Positions 1 through 10,639 of a DNA stretch of 64,000 nt are shown here, piece by piece. The notes under the pieces were generated by a model. The model saw only the letters and a list, made by a program, of their open reading frames with translations. It did not search any database and was not told where the DNA came from. Position 1 is the stretch's first letter. Each line of letters opens with the position of its first letter. The position numbers and the translations under genes are program-made. The stretch spans positions 85,906,324 through 85,970,323 of the forward strand of contig CP136061.1 in the NCBI GenBank assembly GCA_032622095.1, given 5' to 3'. Source of the DNA: Siphonodentalium dalli. Its lineage: Eukaryota > Mollusca > Scaphopoda > Gadilida > Siphonodentaliidae.

Positions 1-299
1 TGAGCAAACCTATGTTCTAAGAGCAATGCTCGCCATGTTTCGGAGGCAATAAAATATATAAGAATGCTGCTGTGCCGTACCTCCTATATACATTACAATG
101 GTGTCAGCCAAGCATTTTAAACACAAAAACTTAAAATATAACATGCAGAGTGACTGGTACAAAACAATGTCCTTCCTAGTTCAACACACCATATAATCAA
201 TATCGAAGCATATAGCTTAGAAATATGTGCCTTACGGTTTACTGTACTACTGAGTTCATTTTAAATGAGTTTTTTAAAGTGTACCTTGCAGTTCTAGGT

Positions 300-1135
300 T
301 GATTCTGCACATGATTTTATGTAATCGCAGATATATCTAGTATCGCTAGTGTTTAAAAGATTCAGACGAATTTTGTGCAATAGGGGCAGAATTAATGTTT
401 ACTTTGTTCAAGAAAACATCACGTTGTTGAACATATTTCATGCAGTGTAAAAAAAAAGTGTTATTCATCTTCTAATATATAACGTCAGGATTTTCTGTCT
501 TTTCTATCAGGTTTAGGTCGTTTGTGTACCTCTTTCTATTGCCAATGTGTGTGTGCTTATTAGTCTGAATGATGTTAATAACTTTGTTTGTGATTTAGAA
601 ATGCCAAATTTTAAGTAGTTCTGGCAATCAAATTTAGAGTATATTTTTCCAAATACTTGAAGCTTATTGTCCGAGTCTTTGCTGGCGATATTCTTTAAAG
701 TTTTCTGAGTGGATTTCAAATAATTGTCATAATGTTTTTTTCCAAGCTAATGCTATTCAGTGTACTGGTGTTATCCATTTCAAATATTTTAATAATGTTG
801 TTAACAGCTGTGAACCATGATTTGTGGCCTCACAAGAACAGTTCTTGGTTAAGATCATAGACCTCCTTGATGAAACGGTTTGATGGAAGCATTTTTAGGC
901 GTTTATAATACTTAAATGTAAACTTGGAAATGAAAACATATGGTGACCGTCCTAGTTCATATCGACTAGCTAAATTAGACGCTTTCCGGTGTATACCTAA
1001 AATTTATTTGCAGAATCTTGTGTTAATCTTTTCAAAAAGGGTTGTATCTTTGATTAATGCTTTCTCTGCAAAATCACTAATCCATATTTCAGATCCACAT
1101 ACAAGCCTGGCAATTAACCCCCAAAATGCCGCCAT
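300..1135 (-). pseudogene. LINE retrotransposon 3' end, decayed (unit copy 1)
   Basis: Read on the minus strand, this is the C-terminal part of a non-LTR retrotransposon reverse-transcriptase protein. The first recognisable motif is GSEIW, matching the family's 'YG.E.W' motif after the polymerase domain. It is followed by a region ending ELGRSPYVF, then SFRLISTHTLAIERG, the conserved 'LR.S.H.L.IE.GR' block, and further on EDE plus HF and a Cys, the remains of the terminal Cys/His motif. In this copy a TAA interrupts the segment near 1000, where copies 2 and 3 have sense codons, and stops lie around 500-520. The clade (CR1-like or similar) is inferred from motifs only. No endonuclease or polymerase core is present. 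Confidence 0.75.
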
Positions 1136-1892
1136 CGCCGAATATGTTTACCGATTACGATGCTAACAGCCCGGACCGCCCCTGTTGCGTCTAGGGGTGA
1201 TTTTAGTGTCCATATCTGTGCGCGGGTGTCAATGAAACCTACATACGCACGGATGGTGGTCACGGCCAAACAGAAGTACCGATATTAACCCCTAAACTTG
1301 TGAGATTCAGTCAGAATTATAAAATTGGGCCCCCAATAAAAGAAAACTCACAACCCGAACCCCCTGTTAGCTTCGTTATCGGTAAACATATTCGGCGATG
1401 GCGGCATTTTGGGGGTTAATTGCCAGGCTTTCGTGGGCGATTCGCCCTTGTTTCTTCGTGAGTGTAGTCGAGGGTAGTTCCGCAAGAGGGGGGCGATACG
1501 GGGGTCCGGGCTGTGAGTTTTTTTTATTGGGGGCACAATGTTGTAATTCTGGCTGAATCTGGCCAGTTTATGGGTTAATATCGGTACTTGTGTTTAACCG
1601 TGACCACCTTCCGTGTGTATGTGGGGTTCGACGACACCCGCGCACAGATATGGCCACTAAAATCACCCCTTGACACAACAGGGGCGGTCCGGGCTGTTAG
1701 CTTCATTCGCGGCGAACATATTCGCCACTGCCGGTATTTTGAGGGTTAATAGCGACACTTCTGTGTGATCGCGACCCCTGTCCGTGCGTGAGTGGGTTTC
1801 CATGACACCACTGCACATATATTGGCACTAAAATCACCCCTATACTCCACAGGGGCGGTCAGGGTTGGTCCGGGCTGGTCCGGGCGGTGTTT
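1105..1892. repeat. GC-rich inverted and tandem repeat cluster (unit copy 1)
   Basis: Two 65-bp inverted arms (1105-1169 and 1364-1428) contain GCCGCCATCGCCGAATATG and its complement. A second inverted pair (about 1328-1363 and 1500-1537) contains GGCCCCCAATAAAAGAAAA and its complement. Around them is a ~200-bp monomer with the landmarks CGCGCACAGATATGG, CTAAAATCACCCCT and AGGGGCGGTCCGGGCTG. It occurs once in minus orientation (about 1320 to 1110) and twice in plus (about 1535-1735 and 1735-1892). The end has a short GGTCCGGGCT repetition. The block is much richer in G+C than its surroundings. No coding content recognised. Confidence 0.8.
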
Positions 1893-2094
1893 AGTCACAC
1901 TGTCACACCCCTTATTAAATTGTAACAAAAAGTTGAGTGGCAAGTTCTATGTTAGATATGTTGAAGTCCAGAATCTTTGATTTAAAGTGGATATGTCATA
2001 ATTTGGCTATAACTATCCGCCGAATTCTATAACGGCTCTCCAGCAGTCGGTATAATATCTATAAATAGAAACATTACCTGCAACAGTTAGTCTC

Positions 2095-2146
2095 GTACCT
2101 GACTCAATCCTACCGATAGAGTCACGTACAGGCTGAAATTGTAAAC
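2095..2146 (-). other. Relic of the same terminal domain in the unit (also 11685-11736, 53050-53101)
   Basis: 52 bp, of which about 44 match 19378-19429: GTACCT, ACTCAATC, TACCGATAGA and AAATTGTAAA are shared in order without gaps. It is in the same orientation as 19378-19429 and opposite to 11463-11642. It is present in all three unit copies, so it predates the 2,177-bp insertion, whose right end lies only ~43 bp away. Confidence 0.65.
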
Positions 2147-2724
2147 AATAACAAACCATACACGTGGTCGACGGCGATCACAGAAATGTGCCAACTGTAA
2201 ATATTGATTTAATTACTACTTTTACGACTAATTGTCGCCGAAATTGTCATCGCATTGTGCAAACATATACATTATATGATTTGGGAAATTCTCCGCTTTG
2301 TAGTGACAATGAAATTATACAAAATCGTGCGATCAAGTGCAGCCATTACCTGAATTCGCGCAATACCGGGTATGTCTATTTACGCTGCCGTGTTCAAATT
2401 TACTGGCCCATATCGTATATTTCAAACCCTATTACCCGATAAGATGTCATAAACCATTTATAAACTATAATTTACATGCTGGTTGTTTGATTTGTCATAA
2501 TTTTCACCTGATTACTATTTTATTGTTTATCAGTCAAGTACATTTCGTCTTGTTTTCTGGTCACAGAACCGAAAAATAGGGTCAATAGGTTGTTCACGAC
2601 TTATTTAGGTGAGTGTTCTATAATAGAATGAGTATACTTGCAAGATGAAATGACTATATTTATTTCGATACATTGCAGTTGGGGGGGGGGGGAACCTGCA
2701 GCAAGGTATTCCACGGGGTATCCA

Positions 2725-2765
2725 GCTAACTGGGACCTTGGCTAACTGGGACCTTGGCTAACTGG
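2725..2765 (+). repeat. 16-bp tandem repeat, 2.6 copies
   Basis: GCTAACTGGGACCTTG is repeated at 2725, 2741 and partly at 2757. The same short array is present in the other unit copies near 12313 and 53694, with substitutions in copy 3. Confidence 0.85.
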
Positions 2766-4904
2766 AACAAGAGCTAGCAAATGTCTCAAATATTCAGATT
2801 ATCTGTTACTCTCACAACAACTAAAGTATTCAAGTCCAGCATAGTGACTGCCAAAAGCATTTAGTATAATTGAAGTTGCTCCACTAGACTAACAAAAGTG
2901 GTATGGAATAATGCTAGATAATGGGCTGGTTGACCGACCAATCATGAAATAGTTAGAAATTATGGAATTGTGTGTATAATATGCACAATGACGTAGGTTT
3001 GCAGATATCAGCAATTTATAGAATAATATTTCCAATTGCAGCCTGCTAAATGTCCTCTTTATGTATTTATTTTCAAAATATGTCAATTCTAGTTGAATTG
3101 GAGCTTAACAAATGATATTTCATCATTATCATGGATATGTCTACAAAATTGTCAACAATGACCCGAAAGTGAAGATTAAGTTCACTGTCCTGAGATGTTG
3201 TCAGCTTAAAATGTATTACAGCCAAAATAGCCAAAACACATGTTTGGATCATGTAATAGCTTGCAGGGGAAACTGATATCCCAATGGATATGCAGTACAT
3301 GAGATAAGCTGGGAAATTTATAATTTGTAAATTGGATGCATAAACCTTTCATGAAAAACAATTATAGCAGTTCTTTTAGTTTGAAATGTTCCATTTTATA
3401 AGTTATACCTTATAGAGTAAGTTATACTAGTGTTTTTGTGCACCTTTCAGATTTTGATGGGTTAGTACTGTATATGTCCACTTCCATCGATTCATTAGAA
3501 TTTCCATTTAGCAGTGTCCAATTTGACCACCCAGGTAGACCTAGAATACTCTCATGACAAACTCACCTGGAAACTCCAATACATGATTGCATGTATGTGT
3601 GTAATTGTACCGGTATGTGGTACTGCCTATCAGCTAGTTTAAAAAAAAATCTTTATTAAACTTTTTTTCAATTAAATCAGCTTCTGAAACATGGTAAACT
3701 GTCACTTGAACTAGAGCAGATAACTTTCTAGTCATATGAGTGATATCAGTAGGGTTTTATGTGGTGTTAGCAGCTGGTTTTAGACCAAAATTAGTGAAAT
3801 ATTAGGGGTGGGTGACCAAAAATTTGAATAACAAATTATATTTTTTGCAGGTTTGGGGTGGCGGTTCCCCGAAAATATCAGATGCAAAACACGGCATACC
3901 TTCCTGCAAACTTTATATTATAATATACATGTAATATTAAATCAATTGGGATAATGCATGATGAAATTCAACCACTGGGAATCTCAATTTTTAAATGTCA
4001 GGCCAGGTCAGGCTGCTTATTTTCTGTTACATGAACTGCCCTGGTCAATATTAATTCAATACAAAATGTTGATTTAAATACATTAAGTTCTAGTATAATT
4101 GATTAAAGGGAAATTTCTTATTGCTAGTTACCGATAGATGATGATTGCATTATATAAAACTGAGTGGTGAAAGAATTGCAGAATCTGAATTACATAAATA
4201 TTCTTACAAAGGTGCTCAGATTGTGTAGTTTCAAACCTTTTGGTATCGGTAGTTTTTTTTTGCAACTACATGTACTATAAAAGCCGTATCAACGAAAATG
4301 CAGTTACAGCTATATGTCAGCTGTCGCGATATTATTTAACTGCCAAAATATCGTGAAGAAAATAATGTGGGCTGTACACGCATGTAAGATGGTGTCGGTC
4401 GGTACACGCGTTTAAGATGGTGTTGGTTTTCATACCGCGGGTTTGTCCATTAATCGAAATACTGTACAGCACTATAGTGTCAACATGTGGAATCTAACAT
4501 GCCACATCATTAAATTTGCTGTGGGATATTTCCCCTAATTTTGAAGGCTGGTTTCTCCCCCCCCCCGCCTCTAAACATTCCTGTCGCTCGGACAAATGGC
4601 ATCGCTGGTCAGTTTATTTCTTACAGTATATTCAGGTATAAGCATTTCGCTATATACGTCAATTCACCAATGTGCCCCCCCCCAATCCACCACTCTGCAA
4701 CTAGGGATCTACGAATCGGCAATTTACCGCAGATTCGAAATCTGATATCGAATCGGGTTGCCCATGTCAAAATAAATAGCCACCAGTCAGTCCAGGTTTT
4801 ATTATTATATAGCGTCGGGAAATTTCAGTGTACCAAAGTCCTAGTTTGTTGACAGAAAATAGCATCACATGTGCAATTCTCCTTCTCCTGTTGTTTTAGT
4901 TATA

Positions 4905-5925
4905 TATACATTTCATTGTCTGATAATCATTTGTAACTTTGTGACAAAAAACACGTGGCATTTTTGAAACGATTCCCAAATGTAACTTTGTAACCCTTTT
5001 TTTAACAAGGATAGGTGAAATATTTTAATTTTTCTAGTTGGAGTTATTCTCTGATAATCATTGGTAACTTTGTAACAAAAAACAAGTGGCATTTTTAAAC
5101 GACTTCAAATGTAACTATGCGACAAAAAACACTTCGCATTTTTGAACCGACTTCCAAATGTAACTTTGTAACCCTTTTTAAACAAGGATGGGTCAAATAT
5201 TTTCATCTTTCTAGTTGGAGTAATTCTCTGATAATGATTGGTAACTTTGTGACAAAACCACGTCGCATTTTTGAAACGACTTTCAAATGTAACTGTGTAA
5301 CCCTTTTTAAACAAGAATGGGTGAAATATTTTCATTTTTCTAGTTGGAGTTATTCTCTGATAATCATTGGTAACTTTGTGACAAAAAACACGTTGCATTT
5401 TTTAAATGACTTCCAAATGTAACCATGTGACAATTAAACACGTCGCATTTTTGAACCAACTTCCAAATGTAACTTTGTAACCCTTTTTAAACAAGGATGG
5501 GTGAAATATTTTCATTTTTATAGTTGGAGTAATTCTCTGATAAGCATTAGTAACTTTGTGACAAAAAACACGTCCCATTTTTTAAACGATTTCCAAATGT
5601 AACTTTGTAACCCTTTTGTAAACAAGGATGAGTGAAATATTTTAATTTTTCAAGTTGGAGTTATTCTCTGATAATCATTGGTAACTTTGTGACAAAAAAC
5701 ACGTGGCATTTTTGAAACGACTTCCAAATGTAACTATGTGACAAAAAACACGTCGCATTTTTTAAACGACTTCCAAATGTAACTTTGTAACCCTTTTTAA
5801 ACAAGGATGGGTGAAATATTTTCATTTTTATAGTTGGAGTAATTCTCTGATAATCATTGGTAACCTTGTAAAAAAAAACAAGTGGCATTTTTTAAACAAC
5901 TTCCAACTGTAACTTTGTAACACAT
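4905..5925 (+). repeat. Satellite 3: alternating ~130/180-bp repeat (unit copy 1)
   Basis: The word TCTGATAATCATTGGTAAC recurs near 4917, 5050, 5228, 5356, 5536, 5670 and 5850, so spacings alternate between ~130 and ~180 bp. The longer form has an extra ~48-bp piece (GTAACTATGTGACAAAAAAC type) duplicated within the monomer. The real period is thus a ~311-bp two-part higher-order unit repeated about three times. Other landmarks are AACAAGGATGGGTGAAATAT and TAGTTGGAGTTATTC. Reading frames crossing it are repeat artefacts. Confidence 0.88.
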
Positions 5926-5951
5926 GCCGGCTCTTGATCATTATCGCCCAC

Positions 5952-6093
5952 CTTGAAAACTGGATAATAACACATAAACTACCATAACAACTTTCAAGTG
6001 GGACATTGGCTGGTGTGTTATCAGGGTCGCCCCAGTCAACATACATGCAAATACCTCTATTCGAAGTTGGATTTATCAAAATAAACACACCGT
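5952..6093 (-). CDS. Candidate internal exon (unit copy 1), unidentified protein
   Basis: The minus-strand frame reads VFILINPTSNRGICMYVDWG and continues through PDNTPANVPLESCYGSL to a possible 5' splice site, CAAG|GTGGGC, at 5952/5951. A possible 3' splice site (GAAAG) precedes 6093. Taken with the candidate first exon at 6863-6752, which ends one base into a codon, this exon would start with the two bases needed to stay in frame. Composition is more protein-like than nearby frames, with balanced residues and no low-complexity runs. I do not recognise the family. The acceptor's pyrimidine tract is weak, so the exon call is tentative. An exact counterpart exists at 15458-15599. Confidence 0.25.
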
Positions 6094-6261
6094 CTTTCAA
6101 GTCGAGATATGTACATAATATAGTTTTGTTTAATTTTGAGTGATTTATCGAAAGCTTTCATGAGGGCGTGGTGTTCTCGTGTAGATATCTACATATAACC
6201 ATACATCGTATGATTGTGCGCTTTTTTATGTCTGATTGCCCACTGGATTGCCTGCCAATAT

Positions 6262-6460
6262 CCCCGTATGTATGTATGAATATGTGCATATATGTATGCG
6301 AGGGTGGGTGTGTGTATGTACGTGTGTATATTTGTATGTATGCGTGTGCATTAGTGTGTATGTAGGTGCGTGTACGTATGTATGGATGTGTATGTATATA
6401 TGTATGCATGTGTATGGGTGTATCTTTTATATATATGAATGTATGTATGTATGGCCTGTT
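6262..6460 (+). repeat. Degenerate TATG/TGTG microsatellite (unit copy 1)
   Basis: A run of interrupted TATG, TGTG and TACG tetranucleotides. Long open frames on both strands here (Tyr/Cys/Val-rich on one, His/Thr/Tyr-rich on the other) are products of the repeat, not genes. Confidence 0.9.
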
Positions 6461-6544
6461 GTATGTACAACCAACAATCTGCTTACATACCTGTCTATCT
6501 ATAAACGTGCATGATTGTCTCTTCTAATCTCTGGCTGACTTATC

Positions 6545-6672
6545 TGTCTACCACATAGTTTAATGCTTATTTATTTATTTGATTTTTGTATTGTATTGTG
6601 TAAACATTCCAATTATATTGTAAAAGCTCTTCATTAACGGAGGAAATAAAGGATATATATATATTTCTTGCA
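6545..6672 (+). other. Possible retroelement 3' tail (also 16060-16185)
   Basis: An AT-rich stretch with GTAAAAGCTCTTC followed by GGAGGAAATAAAGG and then a (TA)n run. A polyadenylation-like AATAAA directly before a short simple repeat is typical of non-LTR retrotransposon 3' ends. No coding part is attached, so this is only a suggestion. The same sequence appears in unit copy 2. Confidence 0.3.
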
Positions 6673-6751
6673 CCAAATATCGACATATCTATCTCCGAGA
6701 ACCCCATTTTGAACCTTTTTCCTAAAATGTATACATGTATAAATTACTCAC

Positions 6752-6863
6752 AAATCAGGTTAATAATATGATATGATGTAAGATCCGGCGAAATAACGAC
6801 TAATCCTGTTCCAATAAATGCGATAAACATCAAAAGGAAACCAAGCAATCTCCATTTTGACAT
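6752..6863 (-). CDS. Candidate first coding exon with signal anchor (unit copy 1)
   Basis: On the minus strand an ATG at 6863 opens MSKWRLLGFLLMFIAFIG followed by TGLVVISPDLTSY. This is a short basic start and a ~20-residue hydrophobic segment, as in a signal peptide or type II membrane anchor. The frame runs 37 codons plus one base to a consensus 5' splice site, T|GTGAGTAA (6752/6751). The sequence upstream on this strand (about 6864-6960) is CpG-rich (GGGCGCGCTTACGCGAACG on the plus strand), as a promoter or 5' UTR might be. No family recognised. Exon 1 of a secreted or Golgi type II protein is one possibility. The identical exon occurs at 16263-16374. Confidence 0.33.
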
Positions 6864-6970
6864 CACGAAATATGAACACGAAACCGTGTGCGCCAGTTAT
6901 AACGACTAACTGGGCGCGCTTACGCGAACGCAAGATTGTATTGATTTCAAGATCTTATTGATAGCAAACC

Positions 6971-7415
6971 CAAGCCTGCAAATAGCGTGTCTGTCATTTG
7001 CAGAATGAGGTCCACAGAAGGTGAATTTAGTGATGCTATCCCGTACAGCGGGCTAGCATCACCAAATTCACACTATGTGGACCTCATTCTGCTTAGGCCT
7101 CATCTTCTGGGAAGTGTCTATAGTGTCAAATTAACATTGTTTTTAGTTACATTTCCCTTCTAGGAAGTTTCTATATCCCCTAATTTGCAGAAGATAAAAT
7201 TCATAATTGATGTGCCCAATGGGTGAACATCACCAACTTCAGTTGGGGAACTTCAATCTGATCCTAGCTCTGCCATAGCAGTTGAGGGCCTTAGCAGAAT
7301 GAGGTCCCCAGAAGGTGAATTTGGTGATGCTATCCCGCTGTGCGGGATAGCATCACTAAATTTACCCTCTGAGGACCTCATTCTGCAAATGACAGACACG
7401 CTATTTGCAGGCTTG
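6971..7415. mobile_element. hAT-like foldback MITE (unit copy 1)
   Basis: The 445-bp element starts CAAGCCTGCAAATAGCGTG and ends with its reverse complement. It is flanked on both sides by the direct duplication AGCAAACC (6963-6970 and 7416-7423). An 8-bp target duplication with termini starting CA fits the hAT superfamily. Inside the ~30-bp terminal repeats lie two ~92-bp hairpins (7001-7092 and 7294-7386), each palindromic from GCAGAATGAGGTCC to its complement, separated by ~200 bp. There is no coding capacity, so it is non-autonomous. It was present before the unit was duplicated. Confidence 0.88.
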
Positions 7416-7712
7416 AGCAAACCTATGTTCTAAGAGCAATGCTCGCCATGTTTCGGAGGCAATAAAATATATAAGAATGCTGCTGTGCCGTACCTCCTAT
7501 ATACATTACAATGGTGTCAGCCAAGCATTTTAAACACAAAAACTTAAAATAATACATGCAGAGTGACTGGTACAAAACAATGTCCTTCCTAGTTCAACAC
7601 ACCATATAATCAATATCGAAGCATATAGCTTAGAAATATGTGCCTTACGGTTTACTGTACTACTGAGTTCATTTTAAATGAGTTTTTTAAAGTGTACCTT
7701 GCAGTTCTAGGT

Positions 7713-8549
7713 TGATTCTGCACATGATTTTATGTAATCGCAGATATATCTAGTATCGCTAGTGTTTAAAAGATTCAGACGAATTTTGTGCAATAGGGGC
7801 AGAATTAATGTTTACTTTGTTCAAGAAAACATCACGTTGTTGAACATATTTCATGCAGTGTAAAAAAAAAGTGTTATTCATCTTCTAATATATCACGTCA
7901 GGATTTTCTGTCTTTTCTATCAGGTTTAGGTCGTTTGTGTACCTCTTTCTATTGCCAATGTGTGTGTGCTTATTAGTCTGAATGATGTTAATAACTTTGT
8001 TTGTGATTTAGAAATGCCAAATTTTAAGTAGTTCTGGCAATCAAATTTAGAGTATATTTTTCCAAATACTTGAAGCTTATTGTCCGAGTCTTTGCTGGCG
8101 ATATTCTTTAAAGTTTTCTGAGTGGATTTCAAATACTTGTCATAATGTTTTTTTTCCAAGCTAATGCTATTCAGTGTACTGGTGTTATCCATTTTAAATA
8201 TTTTAATAATGTTGTTAACAGCTGTGAACCATGATTTGTGGCCTCACAAGAACAGTTCTTGGTTAAGATCATAGACCTCCTTGATGAAACGGTTTGATGG
8301 AAGCATTTTTAGGCGTTTATAATACTTAAATGTAAACTTGGAAATGAAAACATATGGTGACCTTCCTAGTTCATATCGACTAGCTAAATTAGACGCTTTC
8401 CGGTGTATACCTAAAATTGATTTGCAGAATCTTGTGTTAATCTTTTCAAAAAGGGCTGTATCTTTGATTAATGCTTTCTCTGCAAAATCACTAATCCATA
8501 TTTCAGATCCATATACAAGCCTGGCAATTAACCCCCAAAATGCCGCCAT
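7713..8549 (-). pseudogene. LINE retrotransposon 3' end, decayed (unit copy 2)
   Basis: Counterpart of the copy 1 remnant and the least damaged one. Minus-strand reading frames run from 8549 to 8244 (GSEIW at the start, ELGRSPYVF near the middle) and from 8192 to 7926 (the FRLISTHTLAIERG block at the end). The two frames are separated by stops, so no continuous protein survives. Downstream, the EDE...HF...C terminal motif is readable only after a change of frame at a poly-T run near 7860. The fragment begins inside the arm of a GC-rich inverted repeat (8519-8583), so its 5' break coincides with that element. Confidence 0.75.
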
Positions 8550-9303
8550 CGCCGAATATGTTTACCGATTACGATGCTAACAGCCCGGACCGCCCCTGTT
8601 GCGTCTAGGGGTGATTTTAGTGTCCATATCTGTGCGCGGGTGTCAATGAAACCTACATACGCACGGATGGTGGTCACGGCCAAACAGAAGTACCGATATT
8701 AACCCCTAAACTTGTGAGATTCAGTCAGAATTATAAAATTGGGCCCCCAATAAAAGAAAACTCACAACCCGAACCCCCTGTTAGCTTCGTTATCGGTAAA
8801 CATATTCGGCGATGGCGGCATTTTGGGGGTTAATTGCCAGGCTTTCGTGGGCGATTCGCCCTTGTTTCTTCGTGAGTGTAGTCGAGGGTAGTTCCGCAAG
8901 AGGGGGGTTATACGGGGGTCCGGGCTGTGAGTTTTTTTATTGGGGGCACAATGTTGTAATTCTGGCTGAATCTGGCCAGTTTATGGGTTAATATCGGTAC
9001 TTGTGTTTAACCGTGACCACCTTCCGTGTGTATGTGGGGTTCGACGACACCCGCGCACAGATATGGCCACTAAAATCACCCCTTGACACAACAGGGGCGG
9101 TCCGGGCTGTTAGCTTCATTCGCGGCGAACATATTCGCCGATGCCGGTATTTTGAGGGTTAATAGCGACACTTCTGTGTGATTGCGACCCCTGTCCGTGC
9201 GTGAGTGGGTTTCCATGACACCACTGCACATATATTGGCACTAAAATCACCCCTATACTCCACAGGGGCGGTCCGGGTTGGTCCGGGCTGGTCCGGGCGG
9301 TGT
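8519..9303. repeat. GC-rich inverted and tandem repeat cluster (unit copy 2)
   Basis: Counterpart of the cluster at 1105-1892 with the same arms (8519-8583 and 8778-8842) and the same three ~200-bp monomers, one inverted and two direct. Only scattered substitutions separate the copies. Confidence 0.8.
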
Positions 9304-9716
9304 TTAGTCACACTGTCACACCCCTTATTAAATTGTATCAAAAAGTTGAGTGGCAAGTTCTATGTTAGATATGTTGAAGTCCAGAATCTTTGATTTAAAG
9401 TGGATATGTCATAATTTGGCTATAACTATCCGCCGAATTCTATAACGGCTCTCCAGCAGTCGGTACAAGAAAACCATAGTCAGAAATGGTAACGCCACCA
9501 AGATCGTATTATTAGCCATAAATATAAATAATAATACAATTATTCTATAAACTAGCTTTCAAATTTTATGCGGGAAATTTGCGTACTTCCATATTTCAAG
9601 TTTTCCCGTTTCTCGTGGCATACATTACTTTCATCAAACTGTCTTCTTTATTACACAAGCTGATAGGCCCGACTTCACCCGGGCTGTTTCACATCTGCTT
9701 TCCGGTGAAAGGTGCG

Positions 9717-10230
9717 ATTTGACCTTCAATTGACTATTTCGAAAGTCAAGGTCAGGTCAGGGTCATGATTTGTCCAGTCCAAAACACCCCCACCCGTAGA
9801 AAACTACCCATAGGTATCAAATTTCGTCGAAATCCGTCCGTTTTACCCAACTTGACCTTTAATTAACAATTTTGAAGGTCAAGGTAAGGTCAGAGTCATG
9901 ATTTGACCCGTCCAAAACACCCCCCCCCCCGACAAAAGTACCCATAGGTATCAAATTTCGTCGAAATCTATCCGTTTTATCCGAGTTGACATTTGATTGG
10001 CCATATTGAAGGTCAAGGTCAGGCCGAGGTCACGATTTGACCCGTTCAAAACTCTCCTCAGACCAAAGTATCCCTAGTATCAAATTTCGCCGAAATTTGT
10101 CCGTTTTACCCAAATTGACCTTGTATTGACAGTTTTAAAGGTCAAGGTCAGGTCGGGGTCACGATTTGACCCGTTCAAAACACTTCCCGGACACAAATAC
10201 CCATAGGTATCAAATTACGTTGAAATCTAT
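9717..10230 (+). repeat. ~130-bp tandem repeat with AGGTCA half-sites
   Basis: Four diverged monomers begin near 9717, 9849, 9985 and 10115. Shared words are TTGACCTT, CAAGGTCAGGTC, GATTTGACCCGT, CCCATAGGTATCAAATT and CGAAATCTATCCGTTTTA. Each monomer carries TCAAGGTCA or TCAAGGTAA, which match the extended nuclear receptor half-site. This is a sequence resemblance and no function is shown. Confidence 0.82.
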
Positions 10231-10639
10231 GGAAAGCCGAGGAGGACATGTTGGTTGCTAATTGCTAGATATACGACGCGGTATTTTGAAGGTGTTTCAA
10301 ACTAGGAGATAGAAGTATTCTGCCTTTCAAATGGTGATGAATTATAGTAGTTTATTCAAATTTTATGGCATAAATTGTTATTAAAACCGTATATACTATA
10401 AAAAATTAATGACTCGAAAATTAAGTGGGCCTTTAAACAAAGTCACAATTGCATTTAGGCTCATCTCATACTCGTCCATTCAGCGATATTCTACTGCGCA
10501 GTTTGTTATAGCCTCCAGTATTTATTGAGCGTTATACCCCCAACTGTTATAATTCGCCTTTAGCAGGCGTACTCTTGCCTCAGATTATTGAGATATTAGG
10601 TCACACATAATCACATTAAATCGCATCGTAACATAGCAA

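Larger units (their letters stand above)
1893..4904. other. Anonymous conserved segment of the unit (copy 1)
   Basis: About 3 kb shared by all three unit copies with no recognisable gene. Visible landmarks are: 52 bp at 2095-2146 resembling the edge of the satellite 2 array; a poly-G run near 2680; a 16-bp tandem repeat at 2725-2765; poly-C runs near 4556 and 4674; and CGCGATATTATTT-type sequence near 4330. Open frames (for example 2164-2442 and 4541-4852) exist. In the first, the differences between copies 1 and 3 are mostly amino-acid-changing, so they do not look maintained. Confidence 0.7.
1..7415 (+). repeat. Tandem duplicated unit, copy 1 (~7.4 kb)
   Basis: This block is repeated almost base for base from 7416 onward, shifted by about 7,414 bp. 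It contains a LINE 3' remnant, a GC-rich inverted repeat cluster, ~3 kb of anonymous DNA, a satellite, a microsatellite, two candidate exons and a terminal foldback MITE. Bases 1-2 match the last two bases of the MITE that ends at 7415, and bases 3-10 match its 8-bp target duplication. The window therefore opens exactly at the end of another MITE, so at least one more unit probably lies to the left. Copy 1 lacks the 2,177-bp insertion found in copy 2 after the position equivalent to 2051. Confidence 0.93.

Noticed and set aside
2164..2442. A 92-codon plus-strand frame present in all three unit copies (also 11754-12032 and 53119-53397)
   Set aside because: It starts at GTG, and at least five of the six base changes I compared between copies 1 and 3 alter the amino acid. 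There is no sign of selection on a protein.
4541..4852. A 103-codon plus-strand frame in copies 1 and 2
   Set aside because: It spans poly-C runs, is rich in repeats of Pro and has no recognisable domain. It is conserved only because the whole unit was recently duplicated.
4905..5925. Open frames with a repeated HKVTN...YQRITPT pattern on the minus strand
   Set aside because: They are translations of the satellite 3 monomers. Frame and length change with monomer order between the two unit copies.
6158..6514. Open frames over the TATG microsatellite on both strands
   Set aside because: Simple-repeat translations (His/Thr/Tyr or Tyr/Cys/Val).
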